Shown: positions 26,125 through 35,586 of the stretch, piece after piece
Position numbering within the stretch: the first letter of the stretch is position 1
How the letters are laid out: each line of letters begins with the position of its first letter
Source: Desertimonas sp963732335
Lineage (GTDB): Bacteria; Actinomycetota; Acidimicrobiia; Acidimicrobiales; Ilumatobacteraceae
Assembly (NCBI GenBank): GCA_963732335.1
Contig: CAVSZO010000007.1
Span: 124,001 to 188,000, forward strand
DNA length: 64,000 nt
Reading direction: 5' to 3'
Notes under the pieces: model-generated
Told to the model about the DNA's origin: nothing
The model's database searches: none
The model's input: only the letters and a program-made list of their open reading frames with translations
Program-made: the position numbers and the translations under genes

Positions 26125-26803
26125 TCACGTGGTCCGGTTCGCAGCCAGGGTGACGGCCCGGACGATCACGTCGTCGAGCATCGCCTCGGTCAGCTTGCCG
26201 GTGAACGTGTTCTGCTGGCTGGGGTGGTAGGAGCACAGCAGCGTGGGGCCGCCCACCGTGGCGACTTCGACCCCGTGCCCGAACCGCGGGCGGGGGCGCA
26301 CGCCGAAGTGCCGGCACACCGCAGCGAGGGCGAAGGCGCCGAGGCAGACGACAACGTCTGGCTTGATCAACTCCAGTTCTCGGGCCAGGAACGGGGCGCA
26401 CGCGTCGCGCTCGGCGGGCGTCGGCCGGTTGTCCGGCGGGGCGCAGCGGACCGGGGCGCTGATCCAGACGCCGTGCAACCGCAACCCGTCGTCGGCCCTC
26501 ACCGAGTGCGGCTGGTTGGCCAACCCGGCGCGGTGCAGGGCCCGGAACAGCCATTCGCCGCTGCGGTCTCCGGTGAACACGCGGCCGGTGCGGTTGGCCC
26601 CGTGCGCCGCCGGCGCCAGCCCGACGACCACGATGCGCGCCTCCGGGTCGCCGAATCCGGGTACCGGACGACCCCAGTACGTCTCGTCGCGGAACGCTGC
26701 CCGCTTCTCGGCAGCGACCCGCTCGCGCCACTCGACCAGCCGCGGGCACGCCCGGCAGGCGACGATCTCGTCGGCCAGCGCGTCGAGCTGCCCACCGCTC
26801 CAC
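26125..26803 (-). CDS. Uracil-DNA glycosylase, family 5 (UdgB type; start uncertain)
   Basis: DNA-repair enzyme removing uracil and some deaminated purines. The reading frame runs QLDALADEIVACRACPRLVEW, then WGRPVPGFGDPEARIVVVGLAPAAHGANRTGR (active-site region), then SYHPSQQNT. Four cysteines (ACRAC pair; RC and AC about 16 residues apart) fit the 4Fe-4S cluster of families 4 and 5. No ATG is seen in the correct frame near the expected start. A GTG at 26803 lies in another frame, so either a small indel is present or the start is further upstream. Confidence 0.82.
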
Positions 26804-26825
26804 GGCCCGACCCTACGCCCGCGAA

Positions 26826-26995
26826 GCGTTCCGCGGAGCGCCGCGCACCGATTCGGTGCATCTGGCTCCGAAGATGGCGGGGACGGCGCCGGATCGAGCG
26901 CGCACCTCGACGACCGTCGAGCACTCTGGACGATGTGGCAGCGCCTTCTCCGGAGCCACGTGCACAGTATCGGTGCGCCACGCTCCGCGGAACCG
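26826..26995. repeat. Long imperfect inverted repeat between udg and rpsJ
   Basis: The 44-bp arms at 26826-26869 and 26952-26995 are inverted copies with about seven mismatches, sharing GCTCCGCGGAAC, ATCGGTGCGC and TGGCTCC/GGAGCCA. Similarity continues weakly inward for about 16 bp. Each arm also has an internal hairpin (GCACCGATTCGGTGC in the left arm). The element fills most of the gap just past the rpsJ stop at 27008 and could act as a strong terminator or be a miniature mobile-element remnant. Confidence 0.65.
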
Positions 26996-27007
26996 TGAGG
27001 GCCGGCG

Positions 27008-27322
27008 CTAGCTCGCCTGGATCTTGATCTCGATGTCGACGCCGGCGGGGAGCTCGATGCGCTGCAGGCTGTCGATCGTCTTGTTGTTCGGGTTGACGAT
27101 GTCGATCAGGCGCTTGTGGATGCGCATCTCGAAGTGCTCGCGGGAGTCCTTGTCGATGTGCGGGCCACGGATGACGGTGTAGCGGTGCTTCGCCGTCGGC
27201 AGCGGGATCGGGCCACGCACGGTGGCGTCGGTGCGCGTGACCGTCTCGACGATCTTCTTCGTCGACTGGTCGATGATGTCGTGATCGAAGGCTTTGAGCC
27301 GGATGCGGATGCTTTGCGCCAT
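27008..27322 (-). CDS. rpsJ: 30S ribosomal protein S10
   Basis: S10 (uS10) is a head protein of the small subunit and, as NusE, an antitermination factor. The 104 residues carry IRIRLKAFDHDIIDQSTKKIVETV and the RGPIPLPTAKHRYTVIRGPH loop. It lies 15 bp downstream of tuf, but rplC, its normal neighbour, is 15 kb away. Confidence 0.97.
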   Translation of the reverse strand: MAQSIRIRLKAFDHDIIDQSTKKIVETVTRTDATVRGPIPLPTAKHRYTVIRGPHIDKDSREHFEMRIHKRLIDIVNPNNKTIDSLQRIELPAGVDIEIKIQAS

Positions 27323-27337
27323 GACGGTGTCAGCCGT

Positions 27338-28522
27338 TCACTTGATGATTTTGGTGACGCGGCCGGCGCCGACGGTGCGGCCGCCTTCGCGGATGGCGAA
27401 ACGCAGGCCTTCGTCCATGGCGATCGGCTTGCCCAACTCGACGGTCATCGCCACGTTGTCGCCGGGCATCACCATCTCCGTCCCCGACGGCAACTCGATC
27501 GTCCCCGTCACATCAGTCGTCCGGAAGAAGAACTGCGGCCGATAATTGTTGAAGAACGGCTTGTGCCGACCACCCTCGGCCTGCGTCAACACATACACCT
27601 GACCCTCGAAATTGGTGTGCGGAGTGATACTGCCCGGCTTGCACAACACCTGACCACGCTCCACCTCCTCCTTCTTCGTCCCCCGCAACAAGGCACCGAT
27701 GTTGTCCCCCGCCTGACCCTGATCCAAGATCTTGCGGAACATCTCCACCCCCGTACACACCGTCTTCTGCGTATCCCGCAACCCGACGATCTCGATCTCA
27801 TCACCCGTGTGCACCGTCCCCTGCTCAACCTTCCCAGTCACCACCGTGCCCCGCCCCGTAATCGTGAACACATCCTCGATCGGCATCAAGAACGGCTTAT
27901 CCAAATCACGCTGCGGCTCCGGAATGTACTCATCAGCCGCCGCCATCAACTCGAGCACCTTCGCCTCCCACTCGACATCGCCCTCCAACGCCTTCAACGC
28001 CGAGACCCGCACCACCGGCGCATCATCACCAGGAAACTCATACTCGGTCAACAACTCACGCACCTCCAACTCGACCAAATCGAGCAGCTCCTCATCATCA
28101 ACCGCATCAGCCTTGTTCAACGCCACCACGATGTACGGAACCCCAACCTGACGAGCCAACAACACATGCTCACGAGTCTGCGGCATCGGACCATCCGTCG
28201 CCGCCACCACCAAAATCGCCCCATCAACCTGCGCCGCCCCCGTGATCATGTTCTTGATGTAATCAGCATGACCCGGCATATCGACATGGGCATAATGCCG
28301 ATTCTCCGTCTCATACTCGACATGAGCAATCGAAATCGTGATCCCCCGCGCCTTCTCCTCCGGCGCCTTATCAATCTGATCAAACGCCGTGAACTCCGCC
28401 AACCCACGATCAGCCAACACCTTCGTGATCGCCGCCGTCAACGTCGTCTTCCCATGATCAATATGACCCATCGTCCCAATATTCACATGCGGCTTCGTAC
28501 GCTCAAACTTCGCCTTACTCAT
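27338..28522 (-). CDS. tuf: Elongation factor Tu (mosaic codon usage)
   Basis: EF-Tu delivers aminoacyl-tRNA to the ribosome. 394 residues with G1 GHIDHGKTTL, switch-I RGITI, G3 DMPGHADYI and G4 NKAD. The frame is intact. Codon use is split: from the start to about 27,475 codons mostly end in T or G (GAT, GGT, GTG, TTG, CGT), unlike neighbouring genes. The last 45 or so codons return to the C-ending usage of the region (GTC, GGC, CGC, ATC). This suggests that most of the gene was replaced by recombination with a differently biased tuf. Confidence 0.97.
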   Translation of the reverse strand: MSKAKFERTKPHVNIGTMGHIDHGKTTLTAAITKVLADRGLAEFTAFDQIDKAPEEKARGITISIAHVEYETENRHYAHVDMPGHADYIKNMITGAAQVDGAILVVAATDGPMPQTREHVLLARQVGVPYIVVALNKADAVDDEELLDLVELEVRELLTEYEFPGDDAPVVRVSALKALEGDVEWEAKVLELMAAADEYIPEPQRDLDKPFLMPIEDVFTITGRGTVVTGKVEQGTVHTGDEIEIVGLRDTQKTVCTGVEMFRKILDQGQAGDNIGALLRGTKKEEVERGQVLCKPGSITPHTNFEGQVYVLTQAEGGRHKPFFNNYRPQFFFRTTDVTGTIELPSGTEMVMPGDNVAMTVELGKPIAMDEGLRFAIREGGRTVGAGRVTKIIK

Positions 28523-28587
28523 GGCCTGTCAAACTCCAGTGTCTGTGCTGATGTGGGTTGTCAAAGAACGTGTGCGGTGCGCCGCGA

Positions 28588-30669
28588 TCACTCGCCGCGA
28601 ACCCGCTTGATGATCTCGCTGGCGATGCTCTCCGGCACCTGGTGGTAGGCGTCGAACTGCATCGTGTACGTGGCGCGCCCCTGGGTGCGCGAACGGAGGT
28701 CGGTACTGTACCCGAACATCTCCGACAGCGGAACCTGGGCGCGCACGACTTGGGTGTTGCCGCGGGCTTCCATGCCCTCGATCCGGCCGCGCCGGCTCGA
28801 CAGGTCGCCGATCACGTCGCCCATGTACTCCTCGGGGGTCACGACCTCGACGGCCATGATCGGCTCGAGCAGCACCGGCTTGGCGGCCTCGGCGGCCTTG
28901 CGGAACACCATCTGACCGGCGATCTTGAACGCCATCTCCGACGAGTCGACGTCGTGGTAGGCGCCATCGACGAGGCTCACCTTGACGTCGACGGTCGGAT
29001 ACCCGGCGAGCACGCCGTTCTCCAGGGCGGACTGGATGCCCTGGTTGGTCGGCTGGATGTACTCGCGTGGGATGCGTCCGCCGCTGATCTTGTCGACGAA
29101 CTCGTAGCCGCCGCCCGGGTTCGGTTCGACGCTGATCTTGACGACGGCGAACTGACCGGAACCGCCGGTCTGCTTGATGTGCCGGTACTCGACCGACGGC
29201 ACCGACGCGGTGACGGTCTCGCGGTAGGCCACCTGCGGCTTGCCGACGGTCGCCTCGACGGTGAACTCGCGCTGCATGCGGTCGACGAGGATCTCCAGGT
29301 GCAGCTCACCCATCCCTGAGATGACGGTCTGACCCGTCTCCTCATCGCTGCGCACGCGGAACGTCGGGTCCTCTTCGGACAGCGACTTGAGCGCCTTGCC
29401 GAGCTTGTCCTGGTCGCTCTTCGTCTTCGGCTCGATAGCGACGTGGATGACCGGCTCGGGGAACTCCATCCGCTCGAGGATGATCGGATCGCTTCGATCG
29501 CACAGCGTGTCCCCGGTCGTCGTCTCCTTGAAGCCGAGCCCGGCGACGATGTCGCCGGCCATCGCCGTGTCGAGGTCCTCGCGCTGGTTGGCGTGCATCA
29601 GCAGGATGCGGCCGATCCGCTCCCGCCGCTCCTTCGTCGAGTTGTAGACCTCGTCGCCCTTGCTGATCTGCCCGGAATAGACGCGGAAGTACGTCAGCTT
29701 GCCGAACGGGTCGCTGACGATCTTGAAGGCCAGGGCGGCGAATGGCGCCTTCTCGTCGGCCTCGCGGGTGACGATCTCGTCGCCGCGCAGGTTCGTGCCG
29801 GTCGCCGGCAGAATGTCGAGCGGGCTGGGCAGGAAGTCGATGACGGCGTCGAGCATCGGCTGCACGCCCTTGTTCTTGAACGCCGAACCGGTGAGCACCG
29901 GAACGAAGTGCCCGGCGAGGGTGCCGAGCCGGATGACGTGCTTGAGCTCGGCCTCGCTGATCGGCTCGTCGCCGAGGTACTTCTCGAGCACCTCGTCGTC
30001 CTCGCCGCAGACCGTGTCGAGCAGCTTGTGCCGCCACTCCTCGGCCTCGGCGAGCTGGGCCGGGTCGATGTCGCGCTCGTGGTAGACGGCGCCCTTCTCC
30101 TCGCCGTCCCAGACGATCGCCTTCATCTTGACGAGATCGACGACGCCCTTGAAGTCGGCCTCGCTGCCGATCGGCAGCTGGACCACCGCGGGCGTGGCCT
30201 CCAGCCGGGACTCGATCATCTCGACGGTGCGGAAGAAGTTGGCGCCGGTGCGGTCCATCTTGTTGACGAAGCACATCCGCGGCACGTTGTACTTGTTGGC
30301 CTGGCGCCAGACAGTCTCGGTCTGCGGCTCGACGCCGGCGACGGAGTCGAACACGGCGACGGCGCCGTCGAGGACACGCAGGGACCGCTCGACCTCGATC
30401 GTGAAGTCGACGTGGCCGGGCGTGTCGATGATGTTGATGCGATGGTCGTTCCAGAACGCCGTCGTCGCCGCCGACGTGATGGTGATGCCGCGCTCCTGCT
30501 CCTGGGCCATGTGGTCCATGACCGCGGCGCCCTCGTGGACCTCGCCGATCTTGTAGGTCTTGCCGGTGTAGTAGAGGATGCGCTCGGTCGTCGTCGTCTT
30601 GCCCGCGTCGATGTGGGCCATGATCCCGATGTTGCGGTATCGCTCGAGGGGATACTCACGCTTGGACAT
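28588..30669 (-). CDS. fusA: Elongation factor G
   Basis: EF-G is the translocation GTPase. I start at the ATG at 30669 (MSKREYPLERYRNIGIMAHID), giving 693 residues; the frame stays open upstream into the neighbouring dehydrogenase, but that is accidental. G1 AHIDAGKT (residues 18-25), G3 DTPGHVDFT and G4 NKMDR are present. Domains II-V follow with GMGELHLEILVDRM. A 65-bp gap separates it from tuf. rpsG, its usual upstream neighbour, is 24.5 kb away. Confidence 0.97.
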   Translation of the reverse strand: MSKREYPLERYRNIGIMAHIDAGKTTTTERILYYTGKTYKIGEVHEGAAVMDHMAQEQERGITITSAATTAFWNDHRINIIDTPGHVDFTIEVERSLRVLDGAVAVFDSVAGVEPQTETVWRQANKYNVPRMCFVNKMDRTGANFFRTVEMIESRLEATPAVVQLPIGSEADFKGVVDLVKMKAIVWDGEEKGAVYHERDIDPAQLAEAEEWRHKLLDTVCGEDDEVLEKYLGDEPISEAELKHVIRLGTLAGHFVPVLTGSAFKNKGVQPMLDAVIDFLPSPLDILPATGTNLRGDEIVTREADEKAPFAALAFKIVSDPFGKLTYFRVYSGQISKGDEVYNSTKERRERIGRILLMHANQREDLDTAMAGDIVAGLGFKETTTGDTLCDRSDPIILERMEFPEPVIHVAIEPKTKSDQDKLGKALKSLSEEDPTFRVRSDEETGQTVISGMGELHLEILVDRMQREFTVEATVGKPQVAYRETVTASVPSVEYRHIKQTGGSGQFAVVKISVEPNPGGGYEFVDKISGGRIPREYIQPTNQGIQSALENGVLAGYPTVDVKVSLVDGAYHDVDSSEMAFKIAGQMVFRKAAEAAKPVLLEPIMAVEVVTPEEYMGDVIGDLSSRRGRIEGMEARGNTQVVRAQVPLSEMFGYSTDLRSRTQGRATYTMQFDAYHQVPESIASEIIKRVRGE

Positions 30670-30713
30670 TTCTCTTGCTTCCTCGACTGGCGGCTTCGCG
30701 CGCACACAAAGAA

Positions 30714-30737
30714 CCCGGGCGCCGGACGGCACCCGGG
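30714..30737 (-). terminator. Rho-independent-like terminator after the 14-gene operon
   Basis: On the minus strand CCCGGGTGCC pairs with GGCGCCCGGG (one G-T wobble) around a GTCC loop, followed by TTCTTTGTG. It lies 48 bp past the stop at 30785 and 45 bp before the fusA start, so it should end the long catabolic operon before fusA. Confidence 0.7.
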
Positions 30738-30784
30738 CGGCGTAATTGCGACGACCCAGGCTAGCGCCTTGCAGCGTGTTCGCG

Positions 30785-31692
30785 TCACCCGCCGCCGAGG
30801 GCGGCGACGGTCGACGGCGCGACGTCGCGGCGTGCACGCAGATCTCGCGGTACGTCACGTCGGTGATCGCCGCCACGTGCGGGGTGATGAGCAGGCGATC
30901 GCCGAGCCCGGAGAGCACGTCCATGGGCGGCGGTTCGGGATCCCACACGTCGGCGGCATATCCGCCGAGACGTCTCCCGGTGATCGCGGCGATCAGCGCG
31001 GTGTGGTCGACGATCGCCCCGCGTGACGTGTTGACGAGCAGCGAGTTCGGCCGCATCAGGGCCAGGCGCCGGCGGTCGAGCAGGTGGCGGGTCTCGGCAG
31101 CAAGAGCGATGCAGAGCTGGACGACGTCGGCGGTGGCCAGCACGTCGTCGAGCTCCATCCACACGAGATCGTCGTCGCGGGACGAGGGGCTCCAGTAGAC
31201 GACGTCCATGTCGAGGGCCCGGCCGAGCGTCGCGACCCGTCGGCCGATCGCCCCCAAACCGACGACGCCGAGACGCTTGCCGCGCAGCTCGGCGCCGGTG
31301 TAGCCGTCGCGCACCGACCATCGCCCGGCCTTCACCGCGGCGTCGAGGGAGACGACGCGCCGGGCCAGCCCGAGCATCAGCAGCACGGCGTGCTCGGCAA
31401 CCGCCACCGTGGTTGCCCCAGGTGCGTGGACGACGGCGATACCTCGGTCGGCAGCGGCGGCAACGTCGATGTTGTCGAGCCCGGCGCCACAGCGGCCGAC
31501 GACAACCAGGTTGGGGAACTCGTCGAGCGTCGCCGCCGTAATGCGCCCGCGGCCGCGGGTGAGGATCGCTCGCACCGCAGGACGCGGCACCGACTCGTCG
31601 ATGACGAGCGGGTCGTCCATCAGGCGCACCTCGTCGACCGCCTCCAAGAGCGTCATCGCATCCGCGTGGACGCTCTCCAGCAGAACAATCAC
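30785..31692 (-). CDS. D-2-hydroxyacid dehydrogenase, NAD-binding (frameshift at 3' end)
   Basis: Member of the phosphoglycerate/hydroxypyruvate dehydrogenase family, about 302 codons. The Rossmann motif is VVGLGAIGRRVA near residue 141, followed by NTSRGAIVD. Catalytic residues appear as R (VGRCGAGLDN), E region (DPEPPP) and His in ITPHVAA. The last 14 codons are in another frame (after about 30833: VAPSTVAALGGG, stop 30785). It is the final gene of the 14-gene operon; its start overlaps the VOC gene stop. The likely role is interconversion of a 2-oxoacid and a 2-hydroxyacid such as glycerate or tartronate semialdehyde. Confidence 0.85.
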
Positions 31693-32111
31693 GTCGTGCC
31701 GGCGGCGAACACCTCGTCGGCGAGGACCTCGGGATCGATCGGCTGGTCGGCGTCGCAGGCGATCTCGACGAGGTTGCCGTGCGGGTCGCGGACGAACATC
31801 TGCATCACGCCAGAGGCCAGGCGGTGGGCGGGACCGAACGTGCTGGTGTCGATCGCCCCCTCCTTCTTGGTCCGCCGGAAGACTTCGTTGAAGTCGGCCA
31901 CGCGGATGCAGAAGTGAGCCCGCTGGGGAGTCGTGTCATCGACCTCGTTGAGGTGGATCTCCTGGTAGTCGTTGATGGCGATGAACTGGGCGGGGAAGCC
32001 GAGGTCCGGCGTCGGCGACAGGCCGAGGCCGAGAACGTCGGTGTAGAAGGCGACGGCGGCGCCGAGGTCGCTGACCGCCAGGTTGACGTGCTGGATGTTG
32101 TTGTCTGCCAT
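31689..32111 (-). CDS. VOC/glyoxalase-fold protein
   Basis: 140 residues forming paired beta-alpha-beta-beta-beta modules. The start HVNLAVSDLGAAVAFYTDVLGL and the end MQMFVRDPHGNLVEIACD are typical; metal-ligand candidates are His8, Glu51 (QEIHLNE region) and Glu in NLVEIA. Family members are lyases, isomerases or dioxygenases acting on small oxidised substrates. Its role in the operon is unknown. The frame is intact, 6 bp after the enolase-superfamily gene. Confidence 0.85.
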   Translation of the reverse strand: MADNNIQHVNLAVSDLGAAVAFYTDVLGLGLSPTPDLGFPAQFIAINDYQEIHLNEVDDTTPQRAHFCIRVADFNEVFRRTKKEGAIDTSTFGPAHRLASGVMQMFVRDPHGNLVEIACDADQPIDPEVLADEVFAAGTT

Positions 32112-32117
32112 GGTGGC

Positions 32118-33288
32118 TCACTCTCGTGGAACGGTGAACTCGTCGATGAACTCTGGGCGTGGGGTGACGCCGAGGCCGGGGGCCGTCGGTGCTGCCACTC
32201 GACCATTCTCGACGGTGATCGGCTCGTCGGCGAGATCGTGCAGCAGCGGGTTGGCCCCGAGCGAGTATTCGATCACGGTGGCGGCCGGGCTGGCGAAGGC
32301 GAGGCTCACGCCGGCGGAGAACGACAACGCCGAGCCCCAGCAGTGGGGGGCGAGCTCGAGCTGGTACGACTCGGCCAGGGCGGCAATGCGCCGACCCTCC
32401 GTCGGCCCGCCGCAGATCGCCAGGTCGGGTTGCAACACATCGACCGCGTGCTGATCGACGAGATCACGGAAGTCGAAGCGGGTGAACTCGCTCTCCCCGG
32501 CGGCGATCGCCACGTGCGTCGACGCCCGCACCTCGGCCATTCCACGTCGGTCGTCGGCGCTCACCGGCTCCTCGAACCAGCGCACGCCGAGCGGCTCGAC
32601 ACCGGCGGCGAAGCGCTTGGCCTCGGCCACGCTGAACGTGCCGTGGGCGTCGACCATCAGCTCGATGGCGGGTCCGAGCGCCTCACGGGCCGCGGCGACC
32701 CGCGCGACGCTGGCATCGACGGTGCCGTCGATGACACCGACGCGCATCTTGACGGCGCCGAAGCCGGCGGCGACGTACGTTGCCCAACTCGGCGCCGATG
32801 CCGTCGACATCGGCCCAACCGCCGCTGGCGTACAGCGCCATGTCGGCCCGGCACGGTCCGCCCCACAGATCGACGACCGGTGCGCCGAGCGACCGACCGA
32901 GGAGGTCCCACAGCGCCATGTCGACGCCGCTCATCGCCGACACCGTCAACCCCCGGCGCCCGAGGATCGGGAACACTCGCCCGCGCGTCGCGGCGTACTG
33001 CGCCCGCGGTCCGTTGTAGATGCGGTCGGCGACCTCGTTGATCCGCCGCGGGTCGAGCCCGACGAGGGCAGGACCGAGCTCGTCGTTGATGCAGGCAACG
33101 ACCGTTGCGCACGAACCGGCGCTGCCGACGGCGGCCTTGGCCTCACCCCACCCGACGGTTCCGTCATCGGCCTCGATCCGCACCAGCGCCATGTCGAAGC
33201 TGGCGATCCGCCCGAAGTCCGAGACGTGCTGGCGCTCTGGCGCGATCGGGCAGTGCAGCCACCGCGCCTCGACGTCAGCGATCTTCAC
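32118..33288 (-). CDS. Enolase-superfamily (mandelate racemase/muconate lactonizing-like) enzyme (frameshift)
   Basis: About 390 codons. The N-terminal capping domain (MKIADVEARWLHCPI) and the barrel start SGVDMALWDLLG are in one frame; the rest, from ATYVAAGFGAVKMRVG, is in another, with the shift near 32,785. The KMR motif, metal ligands in VDAHG, WFEEPV and GESEFTR, and a His in APHCWGS fit a sugar-acid dehydratase or racemase. Such enzymes commonly dehydrate aldonates to 2-keto-3-deoxy acids. The adjacent isomerases and dehydrogenases suggest the same here. Confidence 0.85.
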
Positions 33289-33292
33289 GACA

Positions 33293-34178
33293 TCAGATCA
33301 GCGGCAACAACGTTGTCGCGCACTGCTCGACGAGCATGCTGTAGAAGCCCTCGGACAGCAGGCTGCTCCCGTGGTCGATGATGAACTGCAGCTCCTCGGG
33401 GCTGATGTCGACCGGGTTGGTCTCCAGTGCATCGGGGAAGCGGTTGGCCGGCGTGCGGTCGATCGGGGCGACGAACTCGACGGTCAACGCCCCGTCGTAG
33501 CCGATCTCCTGCAACGTGGCGACGATCGCCGGCCAGTCGAGGGCGCCCATCCCGCAGGCCATGCCGGTTGTTGTCGGCGACGTGGAAGTCGGTGAGCCGG
33601 GGGCCGATGGTGCGGATCGTCTCGAGCAGGTCGACCTCCTCGATGTTCATGTGGAAGCAGTCGAGGCACACGCCGACGTCGGGGCCGACCGCGTCGGCGA
33701 GTGCCAACGCCTGCTCACCCCGGTTGACGAAGTGGGTCTCGAAGCGGTTCAGCGGCTCGATGCACATCCGCACCCCGGCGGCGTTGGCGTGCTCGTGGAC
33801 CTCCTGCAGGCTGGCGACGCACCACTCCCACTCCTGTTCGGGTGTGCCGTCGGGGATGATCTTGCCGACCGTGCTGGGCACGATCGTGATCTCCTGCCCG
33901 TCGAGCTCCTTGACCATCGTGACGCAGTCCTTCACGTACTGCACGGACGCGGCGCGCTGTTGCTCGTTCTTGGCGCACAGGTTGCGCTCGGCGAGCGTCA
34001 GCGTGACCGCGCCCCAGCACGTCAGGCCGTTGTCGGCGAGCAGCTTGCGGACGTCGGCCGTGTCGTACTGGTCGGGCTCGCCCTTGATCTCGATGCTCCC
34101 GTAGCCGAAGCGGGCGAGCCGGGCAACGGTGACCTCGATCGGTTCTGACCGCATCCAGTTGTGCATGGACAGGTGCAT
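33293..34178 (-). CDS. Sugar isomerase/epimerase, TIM barrel (ketose 3-epimerase-like; frameshift)
   Basis: About 295 codons of the xylose-isomerase-like TIM-barrel superfamily. MHLSMHNWMR starts at 34178 after a GAAAGGG ribosome-binding sequence. CIEPLNRFETHF (metal Glu), VCLDCFHMNIEE (Asp, His) and, in the second frame after about 33,560, LTVEFVAPID (second metal Glu) match D-psicose/D-tagatose 3-epimerases and hydroxypyruvate isomerases. It lies 4 bp before the enolase-superfamily gene. Confidence 0.84.
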
Positions 34179-34200
34179 GGTGTGTTCCCTTTCGTTCTGT

Positions 34201-34639
34201 CTAGGACTGCTTGGCGAGCAGGCGTGGCGATGTCGGCAAAGCCGTCCTCGAAGACGCCGGTCACCGTGGCGACCGTGGCGTCCTCCTCGTCGGGCGGCAC
34301 ACGGAAATCGGCGGTCCACTCGCCGAACGTCGCCCCGGTCGTGGTGACCGGCGAGAAGCGGACGGCGGCGAAGTAGTCCTCGACAGGCAGCGGTGACTCG
34401 AGGATGCGGTAGCTGAACTCGTGGTCCTCGTCGGACATCCCGACGAGCACTTCACGCAGCTTCCCGCCGTCGGTGAGCTCGAAGGCGCGCACGCAGCCGA
34501 TCTGATCGGAGGGCAGCCCGCCCTCGATCGAGCTGTTGTAGATCACCGACGAATGCCAGTGGCCGGTGTAGTCGCGGGCGATCGCCCAGACGTCCTCGAT
34601 CGGCGCGTCGATCACGCTGCTTACGTAGATGTGGGCCAT
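34201..34639 (-). CDS. SRPBCC-fold (polyketide-cyclase/START-like) protein (frameshift at 3' end)
   Basis: About 146 codons. MAHIYVSSVIDAPIEDVWAIARDY is the typical first strand-helix of SRPBCC proteins, and the long C-terminal helix begins near VTGVFEDGFADIA. As given, the frame runs on into the epimerase gene; a +1 change near 34,228 gives a short end (LLAKQS) and a stop at 34201. The fold binds hydrophobic or aromatic ligands; its role in a sugar operon is unclear. Confidence 0.75.
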
Positions 34640-34656
34640 GACTCCCTCTCCCCGAG

Positions 34657-34706
34657 CGAACTGTGAGGTCCCGATGCTGATTTCCGCTGCGACAGCTCAC
34701 AGTTCG
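34657..34706. repeat. Inverted repeat CGAACTGTGAG/CTCACAGTTCG (copy 1 of a dispersed element)
   Basis: An 11-bp perfect stem in the 118-bp gap between the SRPBCC and PEP-hydrolase-like genes. The right half with its flank (CCGCTGCGACAGCTCACAG) recurs at 53853-53871 with one mismatch, where it again forms a hairpin. It is the only sizeable gap inside the 14-gene operon and may attenuate or process the transcript. Confidence 0.6.
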
Positions 34707-34757
34707 TCGATCCGCCGCCACGACCAGCCGGCACCGGCTTCCAGAGCCTCTTCGTTT

Positions 34758-35586
34758 TCATGAGAACTTCACGGCCTTGAACGCTTCGGTCTGCGCCTTC
34801 AAGGCCTGCTCGACCGGGAGCCGTTCCATGCTCGACGCGCCGTAGAAGCCGTGCAGCCGATCGGCGCGGCGCAGGACGTACTCGGCGTCGGCCGGCTCGG
34901 CGATCGGGCCACCATGGCACAGCACGATGACGTCGTCACGGACCTGCCGCGCCGCGCCCGTCCACTCGTCGATCAGGGCGACGCAGTCGTCGAGCGTCTT
35001 CGCCGTCTCGGCGCCGATGCTTCCACCCGTCGTCAGACCCATGTGGCAGACGATGATGTCGGCGCCGGCCTCGGTCATCGCCACGGCGTCGTCGGCGGAG
35101 AAGACGTACGGCGTGGTCAGCAGGTCGAGCTCCCGGGCGGCGGCGATCATCTCGACCTCGAGCCCATACCCCATCCCCGTCTCCTCGAGGTTCTGGCGGA
35201 AGACACCGTCGATCAGCCCGACCGTCGGGAAGTTCTGCACGCCGGCGAAGCCGAGGTCACGCAACTGGCGTGAGGAACACGTCGCGCAACAGGAACGGGT
35301 CGGTGCCGTTGACGCCAGCGAGGACTGGCGTGTGCTGCACCACGGGCAGCACCTCGCGGGCCATCTCGACGACGATCTCGTTGGCGTTGCCGTAGGCGAG
35401 CAACCCGGCCAGCGAACCGCGCCCGGCCATCCGGTAGCGCCCGGAGTTGTAGATGACGATGAGGTCGATCCCGCCGGCCTCTTCCCACTTCGCCGACAAG
35501 CCGGTGCCCGCTCCCCCGCCGACGATCGGGATGCGCTGCTCGATCATCTCGGCGAAGCGCTCGAGGATCGCGGCTCTCGTTGTCAC
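34758..35586 (-). CDS. TIM-barrel phosphoenolpyruvate-hydrolase-like protein (frameshift)
   Basis: About 276 codons. The N-terminal frame gives ILERFAEMIEQRIPIVGGGAGTGLSAK and LIVIYNSGRYRMAGRGSLAGLL; after a shift near 35,268 the second frame gives LRDLGFAGVQNFPTVGLIDG, the ADIIVCHMGLTTGGSIG strand and CHGGPIAEPADAEYVL. These match the TIM-barrel family that forms the C-terminal half of plant Tm-1 proteins. The start overlaps the stop of the Tm-1-like gene (ATGA). The substrate is not established. Confidence 0.83.

Noticed and set aside
28588..31692. Single 1034-codon frame joining the hydroxyacid dehydrogenase to EF-G
   Set aside because: The dehydrogenase C-terminus continues in another frame to a stop at 30785, a terminator hairpin follows, and EF-G has its canonical start at 30669.
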